Positions 39,333-59,420 of a stretch of 64,000 bases of DNA are shown here, in pieces (positions within the stretch are counted from its first letter, which is position 1; each line of letters begins with the position of its first letter). The notes under the pieces were generated by a model. The model was not told where the DNA came from and made no database searches. It saw only the letters and a program-made list of their open reading frames with translations. Source of the DNA: Membranipora membranacea (Eukaryota; Bryozoa; Gymnolaemata; Cheilostomatida; Membraniporidae). Position numbers and translations under genes: made by a program. The stretch lies in contig OU612067.1 of NCBI GenBank assembly GCA_914767715.1, positions 26,944,162-27,008,161 of the forward strand. Reading direction: 5' to 3'.

Positions 39333-39386
39333 ATTAGATCAGGGAGTTCGGGACATGTTTAGGGTCTGTCCGAAACTCCCTGATTA
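39333..39386. repeat. 54-bp hairpin, family D
   Basis: TAATTAGATCAGGGAGTTCG at the left pairs with GAAACTCCCTGATTA at the right, and the inner GGACA pairs with TGTCC. The loop is about 14 bases. Confidence 0.8.
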
Positions 39387-39570
39387 GATGACCATATGGA
39401 TTTTTCCACCCTTAGAAGAAGTGTAAGACAACTAATCATCACAGTATTTTCAATGATGAAAATGTTTTCCTGGACACCTCTAGGTCTTGGTTAGATGTGA
39501 ATCATATGAAACTGTGTAATAAGTTTGCCTCAAAATCAAACACGAAAGATGGTAACTTGCTCAATTAAAC

Positions 39571-39594
39571 CAAGGAGTTGTCTCCAACTCCTTG
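39571..39594. repeat. 24-bp palindrome
   Basis: CAAGGAGTTG and CAACTCCTTG are exact inverted copies separated by TCTC. The palindrome at 794-816 uses nearly the same arms (CCAAGGAGT / ACTCCTTGG). Confidence 0.8.
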
Positions 39595-41855
39595 ATTCAA
39601 CCTCTCTTATTCTTGGCATCGGAATTGTTGCATAGGGCACTCAAAAGTTTTCTTATCATTAAATTGAGAAGTAAGTCATTGTATGCTGATGGCTGACAGT
39701 TTCATAATCTCGGACATACTCTGCTATCACACCTCGTAACTCATAGCTGCCGGTGGGTGAAGGGGGTGAATAAAAGACAACCCAAATTCTACACTGCAGT
39801 TATCATTTTTATCTTTTTTTTAATATCGAATTGAACACATCAAGGAGCTTACTCTAAAGTCTAGACCACATCAAGTTGTGTGAGAAAATTAAAAGTTTCA
39901 TCACAATAAAAGTGGCACCTGATGTGTGTGATTCAAAATCGTGTTTCGTAACAACACAGCATTAGCAATTGCTCTTCAGCATATTCTGAAAAGGACCTAT
40001 TTACGTCAATCAGTACCTTTCAACCACGGCCATAATGACATACTATCCATTTTTATAGGCTCTCAAATTCACTGAAAAACTGTTGCAAACCCTCCTTATG
40101 TAACCACAAGGAAGCATGATCCAGCCTCATTGGAATTTGACAATTCAATTAATTTGGTAAATGAAAACTGGGATGCAGTGATGACATAGAAGTGAACAGG
40201 ATTTTCTCCCAGCTGACGCGACAGTAAAGAGAAATTGGCAGTGACCAGTGAAACAAAGAGTCAATGGTTTTTAAGTTTGAAAGGATCTCCGAGTTTAAAT
40301 GAGTAGTTTTGTCGATCTGCCAAACTGAGTCATTCGTTGGAATACATTTTTATCCTCAATAGCCAAATATAACGTGTGTTCACCACAGAGCATTTACATG
40401 TTAATACACATCCACAGCAGACAGAGCAGATTTGCACTCGAACATCCTTGAGTTAGTTTCAAAACTGATCACGTCTTTATGCTAAAAACAACTCAACTTT
40501 TTTGCATCCCGGAATTATTCTTCTCATTGATATTACTAAACTGATAATAATAGCAAAGATTATAATAGCAAACAAATTGGCTTCTCGAGACATTCTACGT
40601 CTTTGAAGTCAACACTATAACGTCATAGCAACTGTTTGTGTTTACTCCATTCATATATTTAACTATCACAAAAAATTTATTAGAAAAATAGTGAAATATA
40701 AAGATTTATCTCGCAACATAATATCTATGAAAACAGATTTATGAGAAAAGATTACTTCTGCATAATCCTTGCTTTTCACAATTCTGCAATACTAAACAAG
40801 GTAATGACTCAACATTCATAGAACTGTTGACAAATATTGTGAGTGTGATTACCAAACACTTGAAGGGCTGTGAAATGTACGAAGCTGATTGCGGAACCAA
40901 GGGCTTATAGTGGCTAATAAAGTAATTGAGGAGGACTTATAGGGAAAGTGGACCAACAATGAGTATAATTACAATTGACACGTATGGCTTAAGTGGACGC
41001 TCTAAGATATCTGATCAATTTCTCTTATACTAGCAGACGCTTGCTCAATTTGCTGCTTCAGTGGGGGAGGGGAGACAAGCGTTTGGACCATGAATGAATA
41101 GTAAATGAGTTTTTGTGACCTGGGAGAAACTCTGGCAGGTAATGATGATAACAGTTACACAAACAAGATTCTATGAAGAGTCAACCAAGACAAACAACAT
41201 GCAAATTTTGACTCATCCAACATACTGTTAGTTAGTTAGGCTGCCTCTGCTACATAAATTGAATTTGCATAATCAAAAACAGTTGTCACACCTGCTTCAG
41301 TTAACTTTGTACAAAAAAAAAGATGTTTGCTGTTAGCTTGATGACAGTAATAGCAGCTGTTAGAGGCGTTATGAATATTAAAACGACAGCGAAGTAGTGC
41401 TAAATCAATCATCAAGGAAGTGACTGAGAGATACTTCAATCTAATGTACAATCGCTTGTCTCTCTTTTATCAGTCATGATAAAACTGGATAGCAGGCAAA
41501 ATAACATGACAAGGTGTTTATGTTTGCAGACAAAGCTTTGACTGCTTCTCAGAACAACATAAATCTCTGACAAAGCTGCTGCTGCCTAAACAATCACTTC
41601 CCGCACTGACCAATATGGCTAGTCCCAAGTCCTTGCTCCCAAAATATAAATTATAAAGTAAAACTTTGATTATGGCATTGTTGATAAAAATTGATTGACA
41701 GTCAATTTGAGTTAAATAATGTAAATCTTTTGAAGTGGCAGGCTATCGACCATGCCAATGGGTTACGTGAATACACTGTCAAATTTCTGTGTCATGTCAC
41801 TACTAAGAATGGATTGTGCTTGTGCAGAGCGATACAACATGGTGACCCATGTGAC

Positions 41856-44800
41856 TCAGAAATACTTGCGTTCATGTACCCACGGTTTAATATGCTCTGG
41901 GAGTGGAAGGTCGGCTACGTTATCTCTGTTCATATTCGCTCTCAGCACAAACCTACACAGAAACTGCAGGGAGCGCACTTCGTTCAGTCGTGACACGGGT
42001 GTTGTCAGAATTATTTTGATAGGAACTGATTGTCTGCCTCTTGGTCTTCGAAACTCGCCAAATTCACCTTTGACCCCGTCAGCTATAGCTGAGTTGATGA
42101 GCTCTTCGACTGAGGGCTTGCCTGTTGCTCGGGCCTTTGCTTCACTAAGGAAGAAAGTGAACAGTCCATTGACAAACTCGATACGAGTGTGTAGCATCAG
42201 GTTCCTCTGTTTGAAGCTTAGTGTATATAAATGATGCTCATCATTACTGTCTCTGACCAAAAATGAGCCTGCGGGCTGATCTCTTAGCTTAGCCTCAGTT
42301 TCCTCACGACTGAGGGGGCCCCAGTACCAGCCCTGATGATGCAGCGTGTTGATTGATGAAGATAGGGTGGCAGTACGCCGCCCCGGGTTGACCCTGGCGG
42401 CAGGGTTAGGGCGCAGTGCCACTTGTTCAGAGTCAGCATTAGTGGAAAGCTCATCGATGTTGTGATATTCGTTAATGGGGGGTGGATTGTCAGCAGGAGC
42501 AGCACAGAAGACTGCTGCGGCAGCAGGTGGTGGAGCGGTCGGTGGATTGTCAGGAGATGGAGGCTGAGCAATTGGATGTACTTGAGCTATAACATCTATA
42601 TCAGCATAGTCTGGGTTTCTGTTAGCTGGTGGGGGTGGAAGTGATAAACGTCGGTCGGGGATTGTGTTCTCATCGTCTTCAATAGGAGGTGGATGTGCCC
42701 TTAATCCAGGCAGAACCATACTCTCATTATTGTCTATCAGATGATAATATATACTATATGGCAGCGAATTCTGATACTTCCCAGTCTTTTCTACAACGTG
42801 AGGATCATAGAAAGTCACAATGGGTGTAACCTTTACGTCACAAGGGTAACCAAGCTGAGGTAACGCAATATTATTATTGGTGCACCAAGGACATCCAGCA
42901 GATCATTGAACACGAGATTTTGGCAGCAGCAATAGAGACATGTTGTCACTGTAACACCGCTACATGAATTCTTCCAAAGTAAACAGAGTTAAGGCCATTA
43001 CGCAGTTGGAGGTACACCTAATGCACTCATGATTAGGATTACCTACCACTGAACTAGGCAACCACCAGCACATTTATCTACCACAACCAGCAAACTTATT
43101 TTTAATAAGACCTAGCCTGCCTGCCCTTACATAGAGCAACTCATTGCTCCACACCTAATGAGGAAAGCACATGTTACAGCGGTGGTAATTTGACCACATA
43201 GCTGTACTGAAATGCAATAACATTGATGTGAAAATGATGGATTTCAGTATGGATCAGTGCCGAATTATCGTCCTATATCAACCTATTTATCCACATTACA
43301 ACAGCGTTATATAGCTTTAGAGGGTTGCTCACTAGAAACCAATTGATACGCCCTGTTTGAGCTGAAAATACACTGTTCAATAGATTAGATGATGCGTAGC
43401 TTGATAAGTGAGCAGCCAAAGCACAACTTATGAAGTTCAATTAGTGAGTAATTTACACTCATGATCTACCAGCTTCAGTTGAAATATTAAACATGACAAA
43501 AGTGAACTCTAGATCTAGGACTTCGGACAGCTCATATCAGGACATATCTTTATGAATTATGACCAATGTTGGAAAACTCATGGAAGATTATGCTTGGCCA
43601 AAAGTAGTTGAATGTTTAATCAGTGATAACCTAGTGATACAGCTAGTATGAGTCAAGTGAAACTTATCTTTTTTTGTTTGGACAATCGGACGCAAATGGG
43701 AAATTATAAAAAGACTAAGATAAGCTATTTATACACTGGATAATTTATTGTATCTGATGAACTGTGCCTACTGACACATTTTGCATGCTCTACCTATGTG
43801 TATCTGATATTATGCAGAACCAATACTTTGGAAAGCCACTAGACCAAGTTTGGTCCATCTGCCTGCATTCGGAGTTGCTACTGATCCACTGGTCATGGCG
43901 TGACCAGTGGAAGGGAGCAACTGGAACGCAAGCAATTGGAATAAACTTGATCTAGGAAGCCACCATCTTTACAAGATGGGATTCCATCATTAAATCGAAC
44001 CTATGTAAACTTACTTCTATCACCATGTACACTGTGTGAGCGACGCATTTCTCCGGGTATGTTAGATGAGCGCTGCAGTGTAAGTTTTTTCTTGACTGTT
44101 GACCATATTCTGGATATTTTAGATCCGTAGGCTTCGGGAGGTAAGTCTGGAAGCTCTCTGTTAGCGATATCACTTATACTGTTGAGCGTGTGCGACCGAG
44201 CCGGCGTCTCCATAGTCATGGTGTGGTACAAGTCTTTATTGTAATCTGCAACAAAACACCAAACATATCACTCAGAGATTGTATCAAATAAAGCACATCA
44301 TATTGCTAACATGCTGCCTAGGAGATAATAAAAACTGGTGGGGAAGTCTTTTTTCCCTCCCAGGCTAATACTGCTGGCTTCAATCAAATTAGAAAAAAAA
44401 CTATATGCTCTGATCATAACTCCTTTGCCCCCACTAGCCAATGTTGTGGGTGATCAATGGTTGAAAAAGTTGGCAGAGTCTTAATTTAATTCCAATTGAT
44501 GCATCAACCCAGTTACCACTTTCATCTAATTCATATTTGGCAAAATGTCAACTGTGTGTATATCAAATAAAGCAGGTGCAGTTTCCCATCATATTACAAA
44601 TGTGCTGCCTATGTGATAATAAAAATGGGATGGGGATTCTTGTTCCTCACAGGCCTCAATAGCACAGGAAAAACTAAGCGAGTCAATAACAAATCTGTCA
44701 CCCAGCCCGATACTGGCCATCAGGATGTTGTGGTTGTGGGTGATCTATGGTTAAAAAAAATGGGCAGAATCTCAATTTTAATTCCAATCGATGTGTCAAC

Positions 44801-45480
44801 CTCTTAACACTTTTATTCAGTTTTGGCAAGATGACAACACTGCATGTATACAATACATCATACGAAATTACTGCAATTACCCTATCTGGGCACTTCATCA
44901 CAAGTAGGCATAAGATCTGAGCAATATGTTTTACAACTCTATATTAGAGTGATGGTCCTTCTCTTGTCTTGAGGATGATTACAGGGTAGGATAAGCATAC
45001 GCACATGACTGGAAAAATGCATTTACGAGTAACTGAGCAATGGGTAACCCACCCCAGATGGGCACTGATAAATGGACAAGCGACCAACCGACTTCCCTCT
45101 ATTTTGCCTGACTTCTCAAGAATCTTGAATAACCTACAGTTACTGAACTTTGACACAACGCTTACATCTTAGGAATAATGGTAAGACTAAGATAGGCCTA
45201 AGTAATAACTGGATTTGGTAGTTATGGTCTGGATTTGGTAGTTATGGTACCTAGTTTACCAAACTAACATCTTTCTAGGCCTTCTATTTTGTCTCTAAAT
45301 GTTTCTTCTTCAAGTTCCTTTTTCTGATTGAGCAGACTTATAACATGTTACATTGCTGCAAGCCGCTACGCCACGGGTGCCGTGGGATGCTCCGCATCGG
45401 GTGTTTTCCCATCAGCCCAGCACCCCACAGCTGGTGGAGAGCCTACAGTGCTATACCGTAGCCACAGGGATAAACAGCAT
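41856..45480 (-). CDS. SOCS6/SOCS7-like SH2 and SOCS-box adaptor (5' end uncertain)
   Basis: This is a predicted substrate receptor of a Cullin-5/Elongin BC ubiquitin ligase that binds phosphotyrosine. Supported exons in transcript order: 45269-45323, 44015-44245, 43333-43361 (29-nt microexon), 41856-42854. Their phases (0,1 / 1,1 / 1,0 / 0) agree. A tiny first exon at 45457-45480 (ATG, 8 codons, donor GTATAG) would close the frame at 445 aa but is weak. Upstream is a possible coiled coil (KKELEEETFRDKIEGLE), a Ser/Arg region (VKKKLTLQRSS, RRSHSVHGDR) and a proline-rich tract. SH2 is at about 42332-42003: GWYWGPLSREETEAKLRDQP, phosphotyrosine-binding arginine in GSFLVRDSN. The C-terminal SOCS box holds the BC box SLQFLCRFVL and a Cul5 box VADLPLP, ending ERKYF. 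SH2 plus box resemble SOCS6/7 more than CISH/SOCS1-3. The acceptor of the last exon could instead be at 42830. Confidence 0.88.
43874..43923. repeat. 50-bp palindrome
   Basis: CCACTGGTCA and TGACCAGTGG flank TGGCG at 43886-43910, and pairing continues loosely outward (GTTGCT / AGCAAC). It lies in a SOCS-like gene intron. Confidence 0.75.
44277..44850. repeat. 285-bp tandem duplication in SOCS-like intron
   Basis: The segments 44284-44560 and about 44565-44850 follow the same order of words: ATCAAATAAAGCA, GCTGCCTA, GATAATAAAAA, AATGTTGTGGGTGATCAATGG versus GTTGTGGGTGATCTATGG, then TTAATTCCAAT, GTCAACC. They differ by substitutions and indels. Neither copy codes. Confidence 0.75.
45209..45248. 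repeat. exact 20-bp tandem duplication
   Basis: CTGGATTTGGTAGTTATGGT occurs twice in direct succession, about 20 bp from the donor side of the SOCS-like exon at 45269-45323. Confidence 0.95.
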
Positions 45481-46893
45481 GGTAATCAATCGAATCTTAA
45501 TTTGTTAGACGGTCTAGACAAAGAAGGATATAGGGTTGTGTTTGGAGGTGATGGTGGATATCCTGCTCCTGACCTGATCCTACTGGGTGTGGTGTGAATG
45601 TTATCTGGTAATCCTGCTGCTTTCATTAGGCAATTTGTACCAGACAATGATGAATGCCATTACAAATGGATGATAGACTATAGGCCTCTGGGATGCAGAT
45701 TTAATACATGGTTGGTATAGTCAGTTAGAACTACAAGATACAGGCTGTAATAGTTGGAGGGGTTGACTATCAGAGAGTGCAGGGCATTGTTATGGGCGCA
45801 CACATACACTGCCCAGTCCAACTGAGACACTGTGACAAGGTTGCCCACCTCTCTAGTAAATTGCTGGTTATTATGAAGCCATATACTAGAAGATACACGC
45901 AGCAGCTACCTACATCTTTAGTCACATTTCATAGAATTGATAAGAGCTAAGCAATAAATAAAATGAACGAGATTAGTAAGTAATGATAATCTAAATCTGC
46001 TCAATCATTGCCCTGTTTTGACAATAATGGGAAGACAATGTAATTGTATGAGCAGTGGTTGGGGCTAAATAGTACTTAAGTTAGTAAGGTAAGCAAGAAG
46101 AGAATTAATATAATAAATAACATTCTATTTATCTCATTATATATGATGATATGATAGGATTAAAACATAATAAATAAATAATAATAAATGAATTCTAACC
46201 TCAAGAAGTTGTCATCAGTAAATAATATCCACTCAGTACAATCCCAAAAGTGATATCAGTGGTGACCTAAACATTTGGTTGTTTAGTGAATAAATGGGTT
46301 GGTTAATCTAAAGAGTTAACTGGGTGATATGATCCAATACAGTCCAGGTCAAAGCTTAGCTCTGGTCCAGGTCAGTCTCTCAATGATAAACTATCAAACA
46401 CCAATCCTTCTGATTAAATCTTGGCCAAAAGTAGTGTTTCCGGTTCAGTTTTGCATGGGCTCTTATGTATTATCCTCAAATACATATTATGTCTTTATTG
46501 AAGGTACAAGGACAAGGTATGGTTCTCTAAGGAGAAGACAACTACAACTTATAATTTATTCATAATTTGTGATAGTGCATGCAACTCTAAAATACTTTCT
46601 TTTCTTCCACCATTGATTTACTGTGTCAAGTGACATTGAACTATAGTTCTATTTATAACTACGACTATACAGCCGGATAGCCCTTCCAATGGCTTTACTG
46701 GTCCGATCAGAACAAAATCACCAGTTCTCTCGAAGTGATTGAGTTCTTTCCATTGGGCAGTTAACACCCTGAAAGTTCCTTGGTGGCGGAGTGATATTAA
46801 AAAGTCAAGCACCAAGGCACCACACCTCGATATACAGCTTTTAAATGATCCTCCTGACCCTACAGATTGAACCAACTTGTTCTAAGCTAGCAA

Positions 46894-47138
46894 GGGGGGT
46901 CTTTCAATTAGAAACAGCCAAAATTGCAATCTGATCGCTCACTTACAGGGTGAGTGAGACCTGCTAGGGGTCTCGCTCTCAGATCGCTCACTTCTTGATG
47001 GAACTATATACATTATGAGTGAGCGATCTGGGAACAATTTTGTCTAATTGAAACACCAAGTGAGCGATAATTTTGAGCGATGTGATAGTGATAATTTGCT
47101 TTAGTAAAGCATCGCTCATTCTAATTGAAAGACCCCCT
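46894..47138. mobile_element. 245-bp MITE-like element with GGGGGTCTTTCAATTAGAA ends
   Basis: The 19-base terminal inverted repeats are exact (46895-46913 and 47119-47137). The inside is built from the word GATCGCTCACTT and its complement AAGTGAGCGAT in both orientations, at least five times, so that most of the element can fold. There is no coding capacity. Confidence 0.85.
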
Positions 47139-47327
47139 GTTTCAGGTACTTATTCTGAAAAGTGGGATTTTACTGCGAGGAACCATTGAAGCGGGAGTTC
47201 ATTGAAGGAGTGACTACATAGTCTAAATAGTGTGATCAAAAAAAACTTTTTTCTTGGGCTCAGTTCTCAAGCAGAGAAGTTTTGATGCTACAAAAGCAGT
47301 GAATTAAGGTTGATACTCATCTTTGTA

Positions 47328-47500
47328 GAGTGACCTATAGGCTAAAACATGGATCAGAGTGACCTAAAGGCTAAAACATGGATCAGAGTGACCTAAGGGC
47401 TAAAACATGGATCAGAGTGACCTATAGGCTAAAACATGGATCAGAGTGACCTATAGGCTAAAACATGGATCAGAGTGACCTATAGGCTAAAACATGGATC
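47328..47500. repeat. minisatellite, six copies of 29 bp
   Basis: The unit begins AGAGTGACCTATAGGCTAAA and ends ACATGGATC. TGACCT starts at 47331, 47360, 47389, 47418, 47447 and 47476, exactly 29 bp apart. Variation is confined to CCTATAGG / CCTAAAGG / CCTAAGGG. Confidence 0.95.
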
Positions 47501-47715
47501 CAAATGAGAAATGAGCATTATTTTTAAAGGATGGCTGTCTGGAATGAATTTGATGATATAGAATGCACATAACATTTCCTCTGCAGAAGTCCATGTTCCA
47601 TTTAATTTAATGTTTCCCACAATGCAATTTAACCCTTGGATATTCACCACAATATAATATAATCATTTGCACCGTGCATGAAATGTTTTTTAGAGTGCTC
47701 TATATATACTCTCAG

Positions 47716-47941
47716 GGCCGTAGTCTAGGAAAAGTGGTAGGGGAGGCGAATATCCTAGAGGGCCTGTAAGCCCTCCTGGGTCCCCGGCCTAATGAGCGGT
47801 TCGATGATATAAATATCTAATGGAATTAAGTCCTAATTGAGCTGATTCAGACATGAAATATTCAATTATAGTATTTTCAGGCCACTTTATTCAGCATTCT
47901 AGGGGAGGCAGAGTGTCCCTGCCTCCCCTAGAACTACAGGC
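47716..47941. mobile_element. 226-bp MITE-like element, family C
   Basis: The left end GGCCGTAGTCTAGG and right end CCTAGAACTACAGGC are imperfect inverted copies. Both ends continue into GGGGAGGC / GCCTCCCC. The right end alone is itself palindromic and recurs at 15692-15750. Confidence 0.75.
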
Positions 47942-49577
47942 ATGACTCTTTTAACTGGAGCCCTTTACCATCAAAATTTTGTGTTTAAATTGTGCAGTTG
48001 TATAGATTGGCAGAGCTTAGGTAGGGTAATGAAAAAGCCTTGTTGCTCAATTCGCGAACAGGCAGTGTGGACTTGGGCTATCGTGACTTTATCACAGTAA
48101 ACAGAATGACTGGTGCGCTTGTTTTGTTATTGTTGACGTGTTTAATTTCATGGTCTTCCCACTAGATATGTAGGTACAGTCAGTAACCAGAATTGCATAA
48201 TTGTATACCTAAGGCTGAGCGGCAAAAATTAATAATAGAAAATGTTTTGGTAGGGAAGGTCTCAGTGCTCATACAGCTGCAAGGTTGTGGCATGACATTG
48301 TCAAATGAAAGAATAATTGATAATGTGATGCTACAATCTTGTACTTGCCGCCATCAAAGCACTTAAACCAGGGTACAGCATATCTACACAGTATTCAATT
48401 AAGAAAAGGCACAAATCTCATTTTCATATTACTCTGAATTTTTATTTAATTTGCTGATACATATATGAAAACAAATAACATGCAACAAAAATATTCCTGA
48501 TTCATATTATGTATTTATCCAGTGTATGAAACCCTGTTTTTAATTAAATTTGAAACAAAATATCTAACTAAACTCTCGTGTATAGATTAATAATATAAGA
48601 GTTTAATTTTTCTCAAATTTGGTTATACAGCCAAACAGCAGTCGTTCTGCTGAAAAAGCTTGATTATGCACATTTCACGAAAAAAAAAGAAAATATAATA
48701 ATTAGTTATTATAAATTATGTGTAACAATAAATCGATTCTGTATTTCCAATCAAAATCAGCGCAAAATGGCTTAAAGCCTTTGATACAGTAATTACATCG
48801 TATGTATGTATAAGTATAATAATAGTATGTGTATGTATGTAGTATGATATAATATGAAGAAAAATACGGAGTCAAAGATACAATGGTATACAATCTACTT
48901 ATAAACAGTAGGGCAGGGGCTCGGTATAGCCAACACACCGGCTTCTGCATGTAATCTACAAGAAACGGGCACGAGACAATATATAAAAAACACATCATGA
49001 CTAGTCATTCTATGATAGAGAATGCGCAAAACGATTGATCAAATTTTTCTTTTTGGTAGGTATATACGCTGTGCTGACGTGGACAGTGTTATGGTCTGAG
49101 GGAGCATATGACATGAGACGAGGCAGCATTGCCAGGGAACAAAACTGGGAAGACATTTCCCTACATAAGTCAATTTTTTGTTTTACGATTTATCATCTTT
49201 GGTAGATGAGTTCCTAGCCTCAAGGATATCTCTAGGTAACAATTGCAGGAAAGCATAGTTTCACACAAAAGGCAGCATTCTGAAGACAAGCAGGGAAACT
49301 CGAGTTCTACTTTGCAGACAAAGGAAATGTATGGGATTGCTGCCTTGTAAAGTATAAAATAACTCATTTGAAACTGATGCTTGAAATCCATCACAGCATT
49401 AAACAGTTTCCATGCTTCATGATAAAAAAACACACTCGACATCAGATATTTGATATCCAAAAACTTTGGCAAAGAGGAGAAAATTCTCTTGGTAGATTGT
49501 ACAAAGCCACACTGAGTATGTCAAAGGGCTGTAAAGCTTTGAGAAGTCACCAAGGCATACATCACATCTCATTATCT

Positions 49578-58933
<9,356 letters not shown>

Positions 58934-59420
58934 TTCGATATTTGTCTGTGTTGATAGTGTTATTCTGAAGGCAAAGGAAAATAATGTAAGGCGCATAACA
59001 CTTCCATTGCAGGTGACATCATTCTTTAATATCCGGCCGAGTGGTTTTAACAAGATTCAGTAAGTTTCTTTGAACAAAATGAAATTATAACACTTCGGAA
59101 AATATCCTAGAATGTTGAATTAATGTAGGATTGGCTGAAAGCCAGCCAACTTCCACAGCTCAACATCGAATACCAAACATGAAATGCGTTGGCAGGTGGA
59201 AAATAACACCTTCTTTGCTAGTATATGGGTTATAAGACCCACTTCAACGCATGATACAATCATCGGAAAAAGCCATGTTATGGGATGAGCCGTGAGAACA
59301 TGACTTACCTTCTAGAATGTTCGATCGGACAGTGTGTCACTTCTTGACACCGACAAGAATAACAGGAAGTTGTACTGCTCCCCCGTCGTCGCGCTCCCGT
59401 TATTTTCCCGTATTTTTACA
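58934..59420 (-). promoter_or_regulatory. 5' UTR exons and likely promoter of the PCBP gene
   Basis: The coding exon extends upstream to an acceptor at 58965 (pyrimidine-rich, ending CTTCAG). A strong donor, AGAAG|GTAAGT, ends a non-coding exon at 59309. That exon reaches into a GC-rich patch (about 59380-59410, with CGTCGTCGCG), unusual in this AT-rich window and typical of a promoter. The transcription start is not determined. Confidence 0.55.

Larger units (their letters stand above)
36903..41855. other. convergent intergenic region, RBM19 / SOCS-like
   Basis: About 5 kb lie between two convergent stop codons. It holds the 3' UTRs and the hairpins at 39333-39386 and 39571-39594. Open frames here are short, hydrophobic or low in information, and none has splice sites or similarity that I can support. 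I see no RNA gene. Confidence 0.6.
45481..49577. other. intergenic region, SOCS-like 5' flank and PCBP 3' flank
   Basis: No coding region is supported. It may contain upstream SOCS-like exons and promoter that I could not identify, and the 3' UTR of the PCBP gene (a minus-strand AATAAA complement at 48441-48446 is a candidate signal). It is the most repeat-rich stretch, with two MITE-like elements and a satellite. Confidence 0.5.

Noticed and set aside
41752-42234. 160-codon plus-strand open frame
   Set aside because: It is the antisense shadow of the SH2/SOCS-box exon, which is clearly coding on the minus strand.
45328-45597. 89-codon plus-strand open frame
   Set aside because: Low-complexity, no domain, and it overlaps minus-strand exon candidates with better splice phasing.
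47328-47500. CRISPR array
   Set aside because: The 29-bp units are directly adjacent with no unique spacers, and the genome is eukaryotic; it is a minisatellite.
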